Below, one piece after another: positions 33,614 to 44,700 of a stretch of DNA of 64,000 nt. Numbering within the stretch: position 1 is the first letter of the stretch; the number at the start of each line of letters is the position of its first letter. Made by a program: the position numbers and the translations under genes. Location: contig CANNZV010000264.1 of the NCBI GenBank assembly GCA_947561585.1, positions 336,009-400,008 of the forward strand, read 5' to 3'. The notes under the pieces are model-generated. The model did not search any database and was not told the origin of the DNA. It saw only the letters and a program-made list of their open reading frames with translations. This DNA comes from Caprella mutica (lineage: Eukaryota; Arthropoda; Malacostraca; Amphipoda; Caprellidae).

Positions 33614-34646
33614 CCAGTCTGAAAAGAAGGTCTCCTCAGACCAAGGATTTTTTTTACAGAAATTGGGATTTGGGCGCAGCAATTAAGTGAAATAACATGG
33701 GAACGGTAGCCGGTAAATTGCTCGAAAACAATTGATCGAAAAACAATTGCTCGAAAGACAATTGCTCGAAAAACAATTGCTCGAACGAACAATTGATCGA
33801 ATGAACAATTGCTCGAATTATCAAATTGCTCGAATGAACAAAATTGCTCGAATATAAAATTGCACAGTTTTCGATTTTATAAAAGTCAGTTATTCATGAA
33901 GTGGAGCTGCACCTTACAATCCTTGTTTCTTTTTAGTAATTGATTATTAATCATTCTATAAATTATTTTAATTATTACTCATTCTTCATAATTTTTTTCT
34001 TTCTCTAGAAACTGTTTGTGTCTTCTCGTATGTAACATGTGAATAGGAATCATGTGGTGAATCAGAACTATTCATGTTTTTTTTACCATAAAACCCGAAA
34101 TTTTTTGTAGATTAATTAAAACTCTGCCAAAACTTTGAGTTATTTCACCAAATAAGGTACCACATACATATGGGCTAGTAATAAATTAATCTACAAATTT
34201 TTTCAGGTTTTATGATAAAAAAACATGAACAATACTGATTCACCACATGATTCCAATTCACATGTTACATACGAGATGACACAAACGGTCTAAAAAAAAT
34301 TAAGCAGAATGAGTAATAATTAAAAGCATTTATAGAATGATTAATGATCAATTACTAAAAAGAAACTAGGATTGTTAGTTGCAGCTCCACTTCATGAATA
34401 ACTGACTATTATAAAATCGAAAACTGTGCAATTTTATAATTCGAGCAATTTTGATAATTCGAGCAATTTGATAATTCGAGCAATTGTTCTTTCGATCAAT
34501 TGTTCGTTCGAGCACTTGTTTTTCGAGCAATTGTCTTTCAAGTAATTGTTTTCGAGCAATTTACCTAGAACCCATGGGAACATAGGAATTAAATAGGACT
34601 TGGGCGCAGGATTAATACACAAATCCTGCTGTACTTTTCAGACTGG
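33614..34646. mobile_element. CCAGTCTG-family element, 1033 bp, with nested hairpin
   Basis: Ends CCAGTCTGAAAAG and CTTTTCAGACTGG, flanked by an exact 8-bp duplication TAGGTATA (33606-33613, 34647-34654). Most of the inside is another palindromic element (33711-34564). No transposase. Confidence 0.88.
33711..34564. mobile_element. Large hairpin element with ATTGCTCGAA subterminal repeats
   Basis: Two inverted arms of over 400 bp each: they begin GGTAAATTGCTCGAAAACAA, carry about ten variants of the 10-bp motif ATTGCTCGAA, then share TGCACAGTTTTCGATTTTAT, TCATGAAGTGGAGCTGCA and CACCACATGATTCC-type tracts. The loop lies near 34140-34180. No protein is encoded. The subterminal motif array could be a transposase binding array; this is inference. 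Confidence 0.8.
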
Positions 34647-34801
34647 TAGGTATATAGGTTTATATTTCCAAGATAGAAAATGTGGAACCGTACAATAATT
34701 CAAACTACCTACTTCCAGTGATTTACATTATTCCCACGGGTTTAATACACTGTACATTAATAAAAAAATTATATTTATTAATAATGTTTATTAAACTTTA
34801 T

Positions 34802-34953
34802 CCGGTCTGCAGAATATGGGACATTTTTACATTTTCTATGCAAACAATTCTTAATTTCCTCCTATATTTACATGTATTTTAGTAATTTTACTGAGAACAA
34901 ATGCCAAAATAGAGGATTTATTGGAGAACAGTTTACCAGTTCCTGCAGTCTGG
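34802..34953. mobile_element. CCAGTCTG-family MITE, 152 bp
   Basis: Ends CCGGTCTGCAG and CTGCAGTCTGG, exact 8-bp duplication AACTTTAT on both sides (34794-34801, 34954-34961). The body is an inverted relative of 31178-31337 (AATTCTTAATTTCCTCCTAT, AAATAGAGGATTTATTGG). Confidence 0.88.
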
Positions 34954-34989
34954 AACTTTATTAATGTACGTACAGTGTTCAATTTCTCT

Positions 34990-35760
34990 AATAAAAAAAT
35001 TCCTGCAATGTCAGAGGATATTTAGCTATTAATTTCTATATTACCATTAATTTTTGGAGGGGAAACTAGAAAAATGTTGGAGGACTAGACAAATTGATGA
35101 AAATTTTTTATGTTGGCAGCTATTTCTCAGATTTTTGAAAAACTCAGTGGAGTAGTCCTCTCCCTAGTTTCAGAGAATGTTCATTGAGTCGCCAATATAT
35201 CTTTTTTTTCAAAATAAGTCCACTAAAATTAGTAATGCAGTCGCCAGTCGTCATAATTTAATTCCAATTTTGAAAGTCGACAGTCGTCAATATACCTATA
35301 TTATTATAACTACCTAAATTAATTGAGAGCGTATCAGCCAATCAGAGAGAGGCATACAAATGATACCAGCCAATCACAGAGAGCCTGAGAGAGGCATACT
35401 TTCTTAAGTTTCTTTCATAGTTATTCATTTTTTTTTCTGATAATTAGTCAGAGAGCATCAAATTAAAATGACAAGTAGTGACCACATCATTCATAACAAA
35501 AGAACACCGAAAACAGAAAACTGTACACAATTTGAATTCTAGCTACATCGTGGAGCCGGAACGCACAATATCAAAACAAAATGGCGGCTTTGTTTACATT
35601 TCAACAGAGAAACAGCGCGGTTCCGCTGTTTATGATTATGAGTCACCAATTTTGATTTTAAATCTAATTTAAGTGCTCATTAGTCGTCTCTATATGTGAA
35701 AGATACTTATTTTCACAAATTTTAAGTCGACAATTAATCGGCGACTTGGTACATACTCTT
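34990..35760. other. Gene-free stretch with worn CCAGTCTG-family sequence
   Basis: 35020-35180 is a worn relative of the body of 36290-36525 (TTACCATTAATTTTTGGAGG, AAAAACTCAGTGGAGTAG). A 64-codon open frame at 35478-35672 has no recognisable domain. CCAATCAGAGAGAGGCATAC is repeated in short form at 35337-35400. Confidence 0.4.
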
Positions 35761-35787
35761 GAACTAGGGACCTCTCAGTAGCAGATT

Positions 35788-35890
35788 CAGAATCTCCCGC
35801 AGCTAAGTTAATGGTAACATAGGAATTAATTCAAAATCTCCCACAGCTAAATTAATAGTAACATAGGAATTAATTCAAGATCTCCCGCAG
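35788..35890. repeat. 44-bp tandem repeat, about 2.3 copies
   Basis: The unit begins AATCTCCCGCAGCTAAGTTA and ends CATAGGAATTAATTCAA; the second copy differs by a few bases. Confidence 0.8.
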
Positions 35891-36246
35891 AGATCTCCAA
35901 TTTCTAAAAATTCAATCAAAACTCCGCAGTCTTGGAAAAATGTTCCATATTCTGCAGACTGGGTGAAGTTCAGTGCACCAAATACAAGCTGGTCTTTGCG
36001 GCTTTGCCCATGTTTCAGAGGTTGGAAAATTGTAAGCCATTTTTTGATCCAAAATTTCACAAAAATTCTGAGCCAAGCCAATTTGCCACTCAGATTTGGC
36101 TTAATTTTTGAAGATTTCAAGCTAAAGTTAACATGGGTTGAGTTGATGGGAACATAGGAGGAATTAATTCAAAATTTAGAGCCAATTAGACATATCTGAG
36201 TTTTGACCTTTTTAAATCTAAGCTAATTAATTGGTTTTAGCTGACA

Positions 36247-36738
36247 TAGAGTCAAGCAGGTAAATTGCGGCCCACTAACTGACTGCGGCCCAGTCTGTAT
36301 TTCGTGGTAAATTCTACCGACATGTCGGTGGAATTTTTCTCCATTGAAAATAATATCCTGGCAAAATCGGTGGATTTTTAGCAATTTATTCCTATGTTAC
36401 CATTATTTTTCGGTGGAAAAATGGGTAAAATCATGGTGGATCAGCCAAATTACTCTAAATTTATGGTGGATTTTTTCAGCAAATTCAAAAAGTCAGTGGA
36501 ATTTTGTGCACCAAATACAGACTGGACTGCGGCCTCTTCTCTAACAACAGAAACGTCATAACTTAAAAACACTTGCTAAAAACATAAAGTAATAAATTAT
36601 AGCATGCACTGCGCTTATTTTGATAACTATGCAAAATTTTAATGTAATTTCATATCAGAATGTTAGACTAAATTGAGAGGGCCGCAATTAAAAATTAAAG
36701 AACCCGGACGCAATTTACCTGTGTGACGCCGTGACCCT
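36247..36738. mobile_element. MITE with AGGTAAATTGCGGCC ends, copy B
   Basis: An inverted relative of 30932-31163, sharing AAAACATAAAGTAATAAATT and TTATAGCATGCACT-type tracts. The right end carries a short extra segment (TGTGACGCCG). It is interrupted by the MITE at 36290-36525. Confidence 0.65.
36290..36525. mobile_element. CCAGTCTG-family MITE, 236 bp
   Basis: Ends CCAGTCTGTATTT and AAATACAGACTGG, flanked by an exact 8-bp duplication ACTGCGGC (36282-36289, 36526-36533). It is nested in copy B of the AGGTAAATTGCGGCC MITE. Confidence 0.9.
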
Positions 36739-36946
36739 ACTCTTAAACATGGGTCTTTGCTGGCCACTCTGCCAGAGTGGAATAATAACTCATTTCAGAT
36801 TGACTAGTAACTCTGCTAGGAATTTAGAATGAACAAAAATTACTCCTTTTAACCCTAAAAAATGCAGAAATCAGTAAATTATTTTATAAATTTCAACTCC
36901 GCAGTGAAAACTAATGTAAAATAAGTCATTTAAGCTTCATATTGGT

Positions 36947-37173
36947 CCAAGTGAAATAGTATGTCTCATAAACTCACCATTTGTCTCTCCAGCTCTCTCC
37001 AAAATTCAACAAATTCTCTCCAAAATGATCTAATTTTCATAAATTCTCTCCAAAATAACATTGTAGCATAGGAGAAAAATAGATAAAACTCGCCATTTGC
37101 ATTTGAAGGGCTCTAAATAACTGTCACAAACTCGCCATTAAAATGGCGAGTTTGGACATGCTTTATTACTTGG
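36947..37173 (+). mobile_element. CCAAGTAA-type MITE, copy 1
   Basis: Ends CCAAGTGAAATAG and TTATTACTTGG. An internal palindrome CTCGCCATTAAAATGGCGAG and several CTCTCCAAAAT motifs occur in all copies. No clear target duplication here. Confidence 0.75.
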
Positions 37174-37220
37174 AGTCATTGGTCTTGTTGTGATGATAAA
37201 CATCACTGATGCCGATGGGA

Positions 37221-37435
37221 CCAAGTAAAATAGTATGTCTCATAAACTCACCATTTCTCTAGCTCTCTCCAAAATTCAACAAATTCTCTCCAAAATTATC
37301 ATAAATTCTCTCCAAAATAACATTGTAGCATAGGAGTAAAATAGATAAAACTCGCCATTTGCATTTGAAGGACTCAAAATAACTGTCACAAACTCGCCAT
37401 TAAAATGGCGAGTTAGGACATGCTTTATTACTTGG
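37221..37435 (+). mobile_element. CCAAGTAA-type MITE, copy 2
   Basis: Same ends and internal palindrome as copy 1. Flanks CGATGGGA and TGATGGGA match at 7 of 8 bases, consistent with an 8-bp target duplication. Confidence 0.8.
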
Positions 37436-37524
37436 TGATGGGAATGCATGAAGTTAGGAGTAACTCTGTTAGAATTTATGTTTTCCAGTCTGGCCACTCT
37501 GGAAAATACCATTGGTTAACACTG

Positions 37525-37993
37525 CCAGGTAAAAAAGTATGGCTCATAAACTCTCCATTTGCCTCTCCATTAATCACCAAATTTCTCTGAAATTCTCTCC
37601 AAGATGATCAAACTATCATAAATTCTCTCCAAAATAACATGGTAGCATAGGAGAAAAATAGATTTTTCTCACCATTTACAATTGAGGGACTCAAAATGAC
37701 TGTCACAAACTCACCATTAAAATGGCGAGTTTGGACATGCATTATTACCCAAGTAAAATAGTATGTCTCATAAACTCACCATTTGTCTCTCCAGCTCTCT
37801 CCAAAATTCAACAATTTCTCTCCAAAATGATCAAATTATCATTAATTCTCTCCAAAATAACATTGTACCATAGGAGAAAAATAGATAAAACTCGCCATTT
37901 GCAATTGAAGAGCTCAAAATAAGAATAACTGTCATAAACTCGCCATTAAAATGACGAGTTTGGACATGCTTTATTACTTGGATTATTACCTGG
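37525..37993 (+). mobile_element. CCAAGTAA-type MITE, copy 3, split by copy 4
   Basis: Outer ends CCAGGTAA and TTACCTGG. Copy 4 (37749-37981) is inserted in its last bases and is flanked by an exact 8-bp duplication ATTATTAC (37741-37748, 37982-37989). Confidence 0.8.
37749..37981 (+). mobile_element. CCAAGTAA-type MITE, copy 4 (nested)
   Basis: A complete 233-bp member: CCAAGTAAAATAG to TTATTACTTGG, with a perfect 8-bp duplication showing a true insertion into copy 3. Confidence 0.9.
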
Positions 37994-38142
37994 GTTAACA
38001 GGTGAATTTTAGAGCTTAGCATTAGGTACCTAGTTCATCAGAAAAGACCACTTTTACCCAAGTAAAATAGTATGTCTCATAAACTCACCATTTGTCTCTC
38101 TCAACAAATTCTCTCCAAAATGATCAAATTATCATTAATTCT

Positions 38143-38759
38143 TGTCAAGTCGCCCTACTTGAATTCAATCCCCTTTTTCCAAAAAATAATAGCACACTTC
38201 TCACTTACACCTCTCACGACACAATAGTCACACAACCTAATTTTACCGGCGTCATTTCCAAAAATATTAAGCTCTCCTCTAGCTTTATATGAGTTTTTCT
38301 TCAATATAACCGTAACTATACCAAACAACTAAAGACAATATGTTCCATCTTCCTCCATTTTGCATAGAACACCATAATAAGTAAGTTTTGTTTATTATAT
38401 AAACATTTACCATGTTTTATAAGAGTTTTGGAACTATATGTGATTTACCCACCTACCTCTTACCAGTTTTTCCGGAATGGAATATCTGTTTTGTTTCTAT
38501 TTTGTATCCTATATAGTAAAAGATTACTTTATATAGGATCACTTATTTCATTTATTATATGACTAATAGTCTAATTTAGTTCATTTTCTTTTATTTTAAG
38601 AGTACGTGCCTGATTGTAACAACACCTGATGTTACATTCAACTGTAGAAGAGTAAACCTGTCAAGTTAACCTATTGTGTTTACATCCATCCCTGCGATAT
38701 CACAAACTTTACCTAGAGCCTAGGCGATAGCAACACTTTTAATTTACTCAACTGCAACA
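38143..38759 (+). repeat. BEL/Pao 5' LTR
   Basis: Starts TGTCAAGTCGCCC and ends CAACTGCAACA. It would hold the promoter; CTATATAGTAAAAG near 38510 could act as a TATA-like element, an inference only. Confidence 0.97.
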
Positions 38760-38777
38760 GTACTTTATTTAGTTCTC

Positions 38778-41700
38778 ATGATGGATGGAGAACAAAGTCA
38801 AATTATCCAGCCCACACAGCCACAGTGTACTGGTGCTCGTCCCAAGAGGGATTTAAAGATGCCTCTGAATGAGTTGAAAGAAATTTATTCAGATAGAACT
38901 GACAACTTTGAAGAATTAGTCACCACTGATTTAACCAAACTGAGTCTGGATGACTCTTCTTCACCTGATGTGAACAAATCTCATAATTTGACGAGTTTTG
39001 CCAAAACTCTAAAATCATCCGCCAAAGATTTAGTTGCCGTCAACAGAATTCTTTGCTCTCGCCTAAATGAAATTGGTGCAATTGAAGAGTGCCAAGATAT
39101 TAGATCTCAAAGAATAGATTATAAGAAAGATGCTGCAGAAGTTATTGCCAATATCAACACAATCTTGACAAGCCAGGGTCGGGATAGTTTGTCCAAATTT
39201 GATGATAACAGTGTACGATCTGGATTTTCCCTATCTTCTCAATTGTTTACATCAGCTCCAACTTCCCCTTCTATCTGTGAAGAAGAGGATGGAACATACC
39301 AGGATCATGGAGCTACAGGGCTGACTACATCTGATGTTAGCTTTTCCAGAGAAGCTATGAGTCCTCATCATAATCCTATATCAAATAGTAATTTTAATAA
39401 ATCTATAATTACTCCAACTGTAAGTAAAGAATCTCATGTTACACTTGTAACTCGTTCAAGTGTAAGCAGTCAAAATGTCCTTACTTCAGGTGAACAGTTT
39501 TCTAATCCTGTTAATGTAAATGATCAAGTTTCTTTGTCTGAACCACATGCTAATCTTAGTCTTAATGTTGAGAAATCTATCTCCAATATTATTGTAGATA
39601 AGCCCATAATCTCCCCAACTGTCAGTAAAGAATCTCATGTTACACTTGTAACTCATTCAAGTGCTAACAATCATAGTGTCCCTACTCTAAGTGAGCATTT
39701 TTCTAATTATGTTGTAACAAATGATAAAATTTCCATGTCCATGCCAAATGATAATGCTCCATATAAACCTATATATACCTATAGTAGTACCTCAAATAAA
39801 TATGATCCTAGTCTTAATGTTGAAAATCCTATTTCAAACTCTACTTATAAATTTAGTAATATTGGTGACACAAATACATTTATCCCTAAATTTCCTTCCC
39901 AAAGTGTCTCTAACTATGTTCAAAATGCTAATGCCAATCTGTATTCCAGGATGCAACCCCTATCTCATCCCCATACATCTATTTATCAACCTATCATTTC
40001 TCATTATTCTAATGCCATCCCTCTAAATAGTGGTCACTCAAATGTTCCAAACTGCAATAACACAAATATCAATCAACAATTAAATCCTTCTTTCATATCT
40101 AAATTTCAACATTATCCAAATAATCAATCAGCAGCAAACACTTATCACAGTCAAACAAATTTCACCCCACCCTTTGCTCATGTCTCCCAACCCCATCCTG
40201 CAAGTTCATCACACCATGGATATGATAATCTCCAACTGATGAGCAACCACCTTCTTGAGCAGGACCTGATAAAGAAGTCAATTGAACCATTTGATGGAAC
40301 TGCAACCAAATTCTGGTCATGGGCTGGCCAACTGGACAGCTACATTGGTTCCCTGAATCTTCCCCCCTTAAAAGTGCTACAACTGATTTCCTCATATTGT
40401 GTTGGTGAGCCACAGAAAGCCATAGCGAGGCATCTGTCAGCCATTCACATAGCTACGAATGAGGATATTGTAGAAGTTTGGGAAAACTTAGTACAAAGAT
40501 TTGGTTCCCAACAAAGTATCACTCGTGAACTTGTAAACAAAATGAAAGAATTTCCTGTCATACAACAACCCCAGCTTGGAAATAAGCTGCACGACATGCA
40601 CGATTTATGCAAAATTATTCAGTACAACCTCCCTCGTTGTCCTGATTTACAGAATGTAAACCTCTCTTCTGGACTAGAAGAGCTAAGGAGGAAACTTCCA
40701 GACTACCTTCAAAATGAATGGAGGAAAATTGGTCATTCTCATGAAGAATCCAATGGCTTCCACCCTCCATTTAATATCTTTGTAAATTTCATCAAGAAGC
40801 AAGCTAGACTTCAGTCAAATCAAAACTATGAAACTCTGTTCAATAAATTTCCTAAACAGTACCTTCCCAAGCAAAACTTTAAAGTTCTTCAATCTAATGT
40901 TTCACAAGAACCTGCCAAAACTCCAGAGAAAATTGAGGATACCCAACAAACTTCAGACAAGTATTGTCACCATCACCTAACTTCAGCTCATTCCCTCATT
41001 CAATGCAAAGCCTTCTGCAAAATGAATTATGCAGACAAGAAGAATCTCATCTATACAAACAAATTATGCTTCAAATGTCTGGGCAATCACTACTACAAGA
41101 ACTGTAAATTTAATGTCAAATGTGACATTTGTGGCCTCGAACATCTAACAATAATGCATAGAGCCACACCCAAAGAGTATAAGAACTCCAATGACAGAAG
41201 AGACTCGCAGAACAGCAACAACACTGTCCTCTGCACCAAAGTATGTGGAACAAGCACAGGCAAAAATTGTTCCAAAACAATTCTAGTTGATGTCACCTTG
41301 GAGGGAAATGAAGAGAAAAAGCTTACATGCTACTGTATATTGGATGAGCAGTCCAACACCACTCTAGTTGATGATAGACTCATTAGCTTCTTTGGGAAAT
41401 CTTTCCCAACTCAAGAATACAATATTAATTTTGTCAGTCAAAATTTTGAAATGTCAACATCCGGCAAACTGGTAACAGGCTTGCAGATCAAAGGTGTGAA
41501 TGAAAAAGAAGTAGTTCATATTAATGAAGCCCTGTCTTGCTCCAACATAGCTAACACACTACATGAAGTTGCTACTCCGTCTATGGTCAAGAGACACCAT
41601 CACACAAGACGGTATGCAAAGTTTTTCCCTGAATATGACAGCAAGGCTGATGTCATGATATTGGTTGGAAGGAACTGTGGCAGAGCAATGGCCACTACTT

Positions 41701-44700
41701 GTCTAACTAACTTGGAACCCTATGTTCACAAAACACCTCTCGGGTACTGTATGGTTGGTAATGTATGTCCCAGTCATCAGAATACTCCTAAGAAGCATGT
41801 TATTCTCAAAACAACAGCAACGCCTCTCAAGTCGATCGAGGTAAAATTCAAATTTCCTCCACAATCACTTGACCACAATTTTCATATCTTTGAGAATCTC
41901 CATGATGATGACTCTCCTGGAAACTCAAAGGAAGACAGAGAGTTTCTTACAATAATGGAAAAGAATATTAGAACGACATCCGAAGGACATCTCGAACTGC
42001 CATTACCCATGAAGCATAACAACCTACCAAATAACAAGAATCCTGTGTATATGAGATCAAAAACTACTTTGTCCAACCTTAAAAAAGATGCTAACAAACT
42101 CCAAGCCTGCTTAACATCAATGCAAAAGAACTTAGATAAAAACTTTGTTGAAAAAGTTCCATCAGAAGACCTTAACTCCCCAAAGTCATGGTACCTACCC
42201 ATATTCTGTGTCAATCAAGCAAAAAAGAATAAGTATCGACTGGTCTATGATGCATCTGCTCGATATTACGGACAAAGTCTGAACGACAACCTTCTCCAAG
42301 GACCTGACCTCAACAATCAACTCAGAGGAGTGCTTCTTCGCTTCAGAGAAAATCCAATTGCTTTCGGTGCGGACATAGAAGCAATGTTTAATAATTTCAA
42401 GGTTCCGATAGAACAACGAGATTATCTCAGATTTTTCTGGTATGACAACAATAATCCAGAAAATGATATTGTTGCCTATAGATCCTCCACACACATCTTT
42501 GGATGCACGAGCAGTCCAGCAGTAGCGACATATGCTCTCAAATACTGTGCGCTCAAAAGCAGCAATCCCGAAGACAGTGCTGTTTCTAGATACATCAACA
42601 ACTCATTCTATGTTGACGACGGATTGTACTCCTGCGCCACTGTTGACCATGCTTCCAATGTACTTTCAAGAGCTATTGATCTACTAAAAGATCACAACAT
42701 ACGTCTACACAAGATAGTCAGCAACTCACCAGAACTGATCAAGTGTTTTCCTGAATCTGAATGTGCTCAAGGCAACACAAATCTTCCCACAGAACACAAT
42801 GACAGTAGCCATAAGACTCTGGGACTGTGTTGGGATACCTGCGAAGACAAATTTCTCATCAATGTATCTATCCCCTCGAGAGTCTTCACCAAACGTGGAA
42901 TATTATCCATAATAAATTCACTTTATGATCCTATTGGATTTATCAGTCCTATTATTCTACAAGGTCGATTGATCCAACGCTCCATCCTGCCACCTAAAGA
43001 TAAAGACAACCCTCTACAAGATTACGGATGGGATGACCCATTACCAACTAAGTACCATGATGTTTGGAAAACATGGCTGGCGCAACTGGAGAAAATTAAC
43101 GAATTTAGTTTACCACGCAGTTTCTATCCAACGAATTTTCATCCTACGTCAATGGAAATTCATGCTTTCTCAGACGCTTCAGAGTCTGCGATTGGATACG
43201 CAATATACGTCAAGACTTCAAACAATGAAGAATCGCACGTGAGATTTGTCAGCGGAGCTTCAAAAGTGGCTCCACAGAAGGCGACGACAATGCCCAGACT
43301 GGAACTCTGTGCGGCTCTAGAACTGAGTCGCAGCGTTACAACTGTTCTCTCGGATCTATGTCAGAAACCTGACAAAACTGTCTTTTATACTGACAGCAAA
43401 ATTGTATTAGGCTATATAAACAACAACCAGAAACGATTCAGTAAATATGTTGAAAGAAGAATCAACAACATTCTGGCCCTCACCAAGCAAGATGATTGGA
43501 AATATGTGAAGACCTCTGAAAATCCAGCAGATGTTGCAAGTCGTCCTCACACGCCCCTTGCACTTCAGAACTCCATGTGGCTCAGTGGTCCTCCATTTCT
43601 GAAACTGCCCCCAAACATCTCTGAAGATCAAGAAAATCCCATAGATATAGAAGAAACTCTCCCTGAAGAAAAGAAAATCACAAATGTCCTTTGCTGTAAT
43701 ACCAATAACATTCAAGGACCTTTCTTCACCCTATTTCGTAGGATAAGTCAGCTAAACAGAATGATCAATGTAGTCAAGTATGTCCTTAGAGTTCGTCACA
43801 AGTTAGACCTTATGAGACAGAAAAGAGGAATATCACTCGCACCACGCAAATTGATCTACAGTACAGAAGAAGTCACTCAGTTAATTATCAAAGAAGCTCA
43901 GAAAGAGTGTTTTGAACCCGTCAAGAGTCTGCTGAGGCTCAATAAAAACATTCCTGATAATTCAAAGCTATCAAAACTGTCTCCAAGACTCGACTCAAAT
44001 GATATTCTGAGAGTCGGTGGACGACTGAAGGCAGCAGAGATTCCATTCTCAGTAAAGCACCCCATCCTAATTCCTCAATCTCACCCACTCGCTAATATGA
44101 TCATCGTCCATTTCCACAACATCATCAAACACCAAGGTTCCCATATAAGTCATGGAGCTGTTAACCAAGCAGGTTATTTCATTGAAAATGGCAGACAACT
44201 AATCAGAAAGATGATCAGAGAGTGCGTGACGTGCCGAAAGCTGAGATCCCCACCAGAAAATCAACTCATGGCCGATCTTCCTATTGATAGGGTAACGCCA
44301 GATGCTCCTTTTACAAGTGTTGGTATCGACGTCTTCGGTCACTTCTTCATACACGATGGAGTCAGAACTCGTTCTTCAAATCCTACAAAGAAGATCTGGG
44401 CAATAATATTTGTATGTCTCCCTTCCCGAGCTATACATTTAGAACCACTCAACTCCATGGACACCACCTCTTTCAGGAACGCCTTTTCCCGCTTCACTGC
44501 AATCAGAGGTGATTGCAAGTTAATCAGATCAGATCAAGGAAAGAACTTCATATCCGCTAAAAGACAAATTGAAGGCCTTGATATAACACAGCTCTCCAAT
44601 GAATTCACTGCTCGAGGCATTGAATGGATCCTCAACCCACCCTACGCGAGCCACCACGGTGGCAGTTGGGAGCGTAAAATTGGCTCCGTTAGAAGAGTTC

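Noticed and set aside
39721..40026. Other-frame and antisense frames inside gag-pol (also 41882-42494 and 43407-43715 minus)
   Set aside because: Overlap the intact BEL/Pao frame and have no domain.
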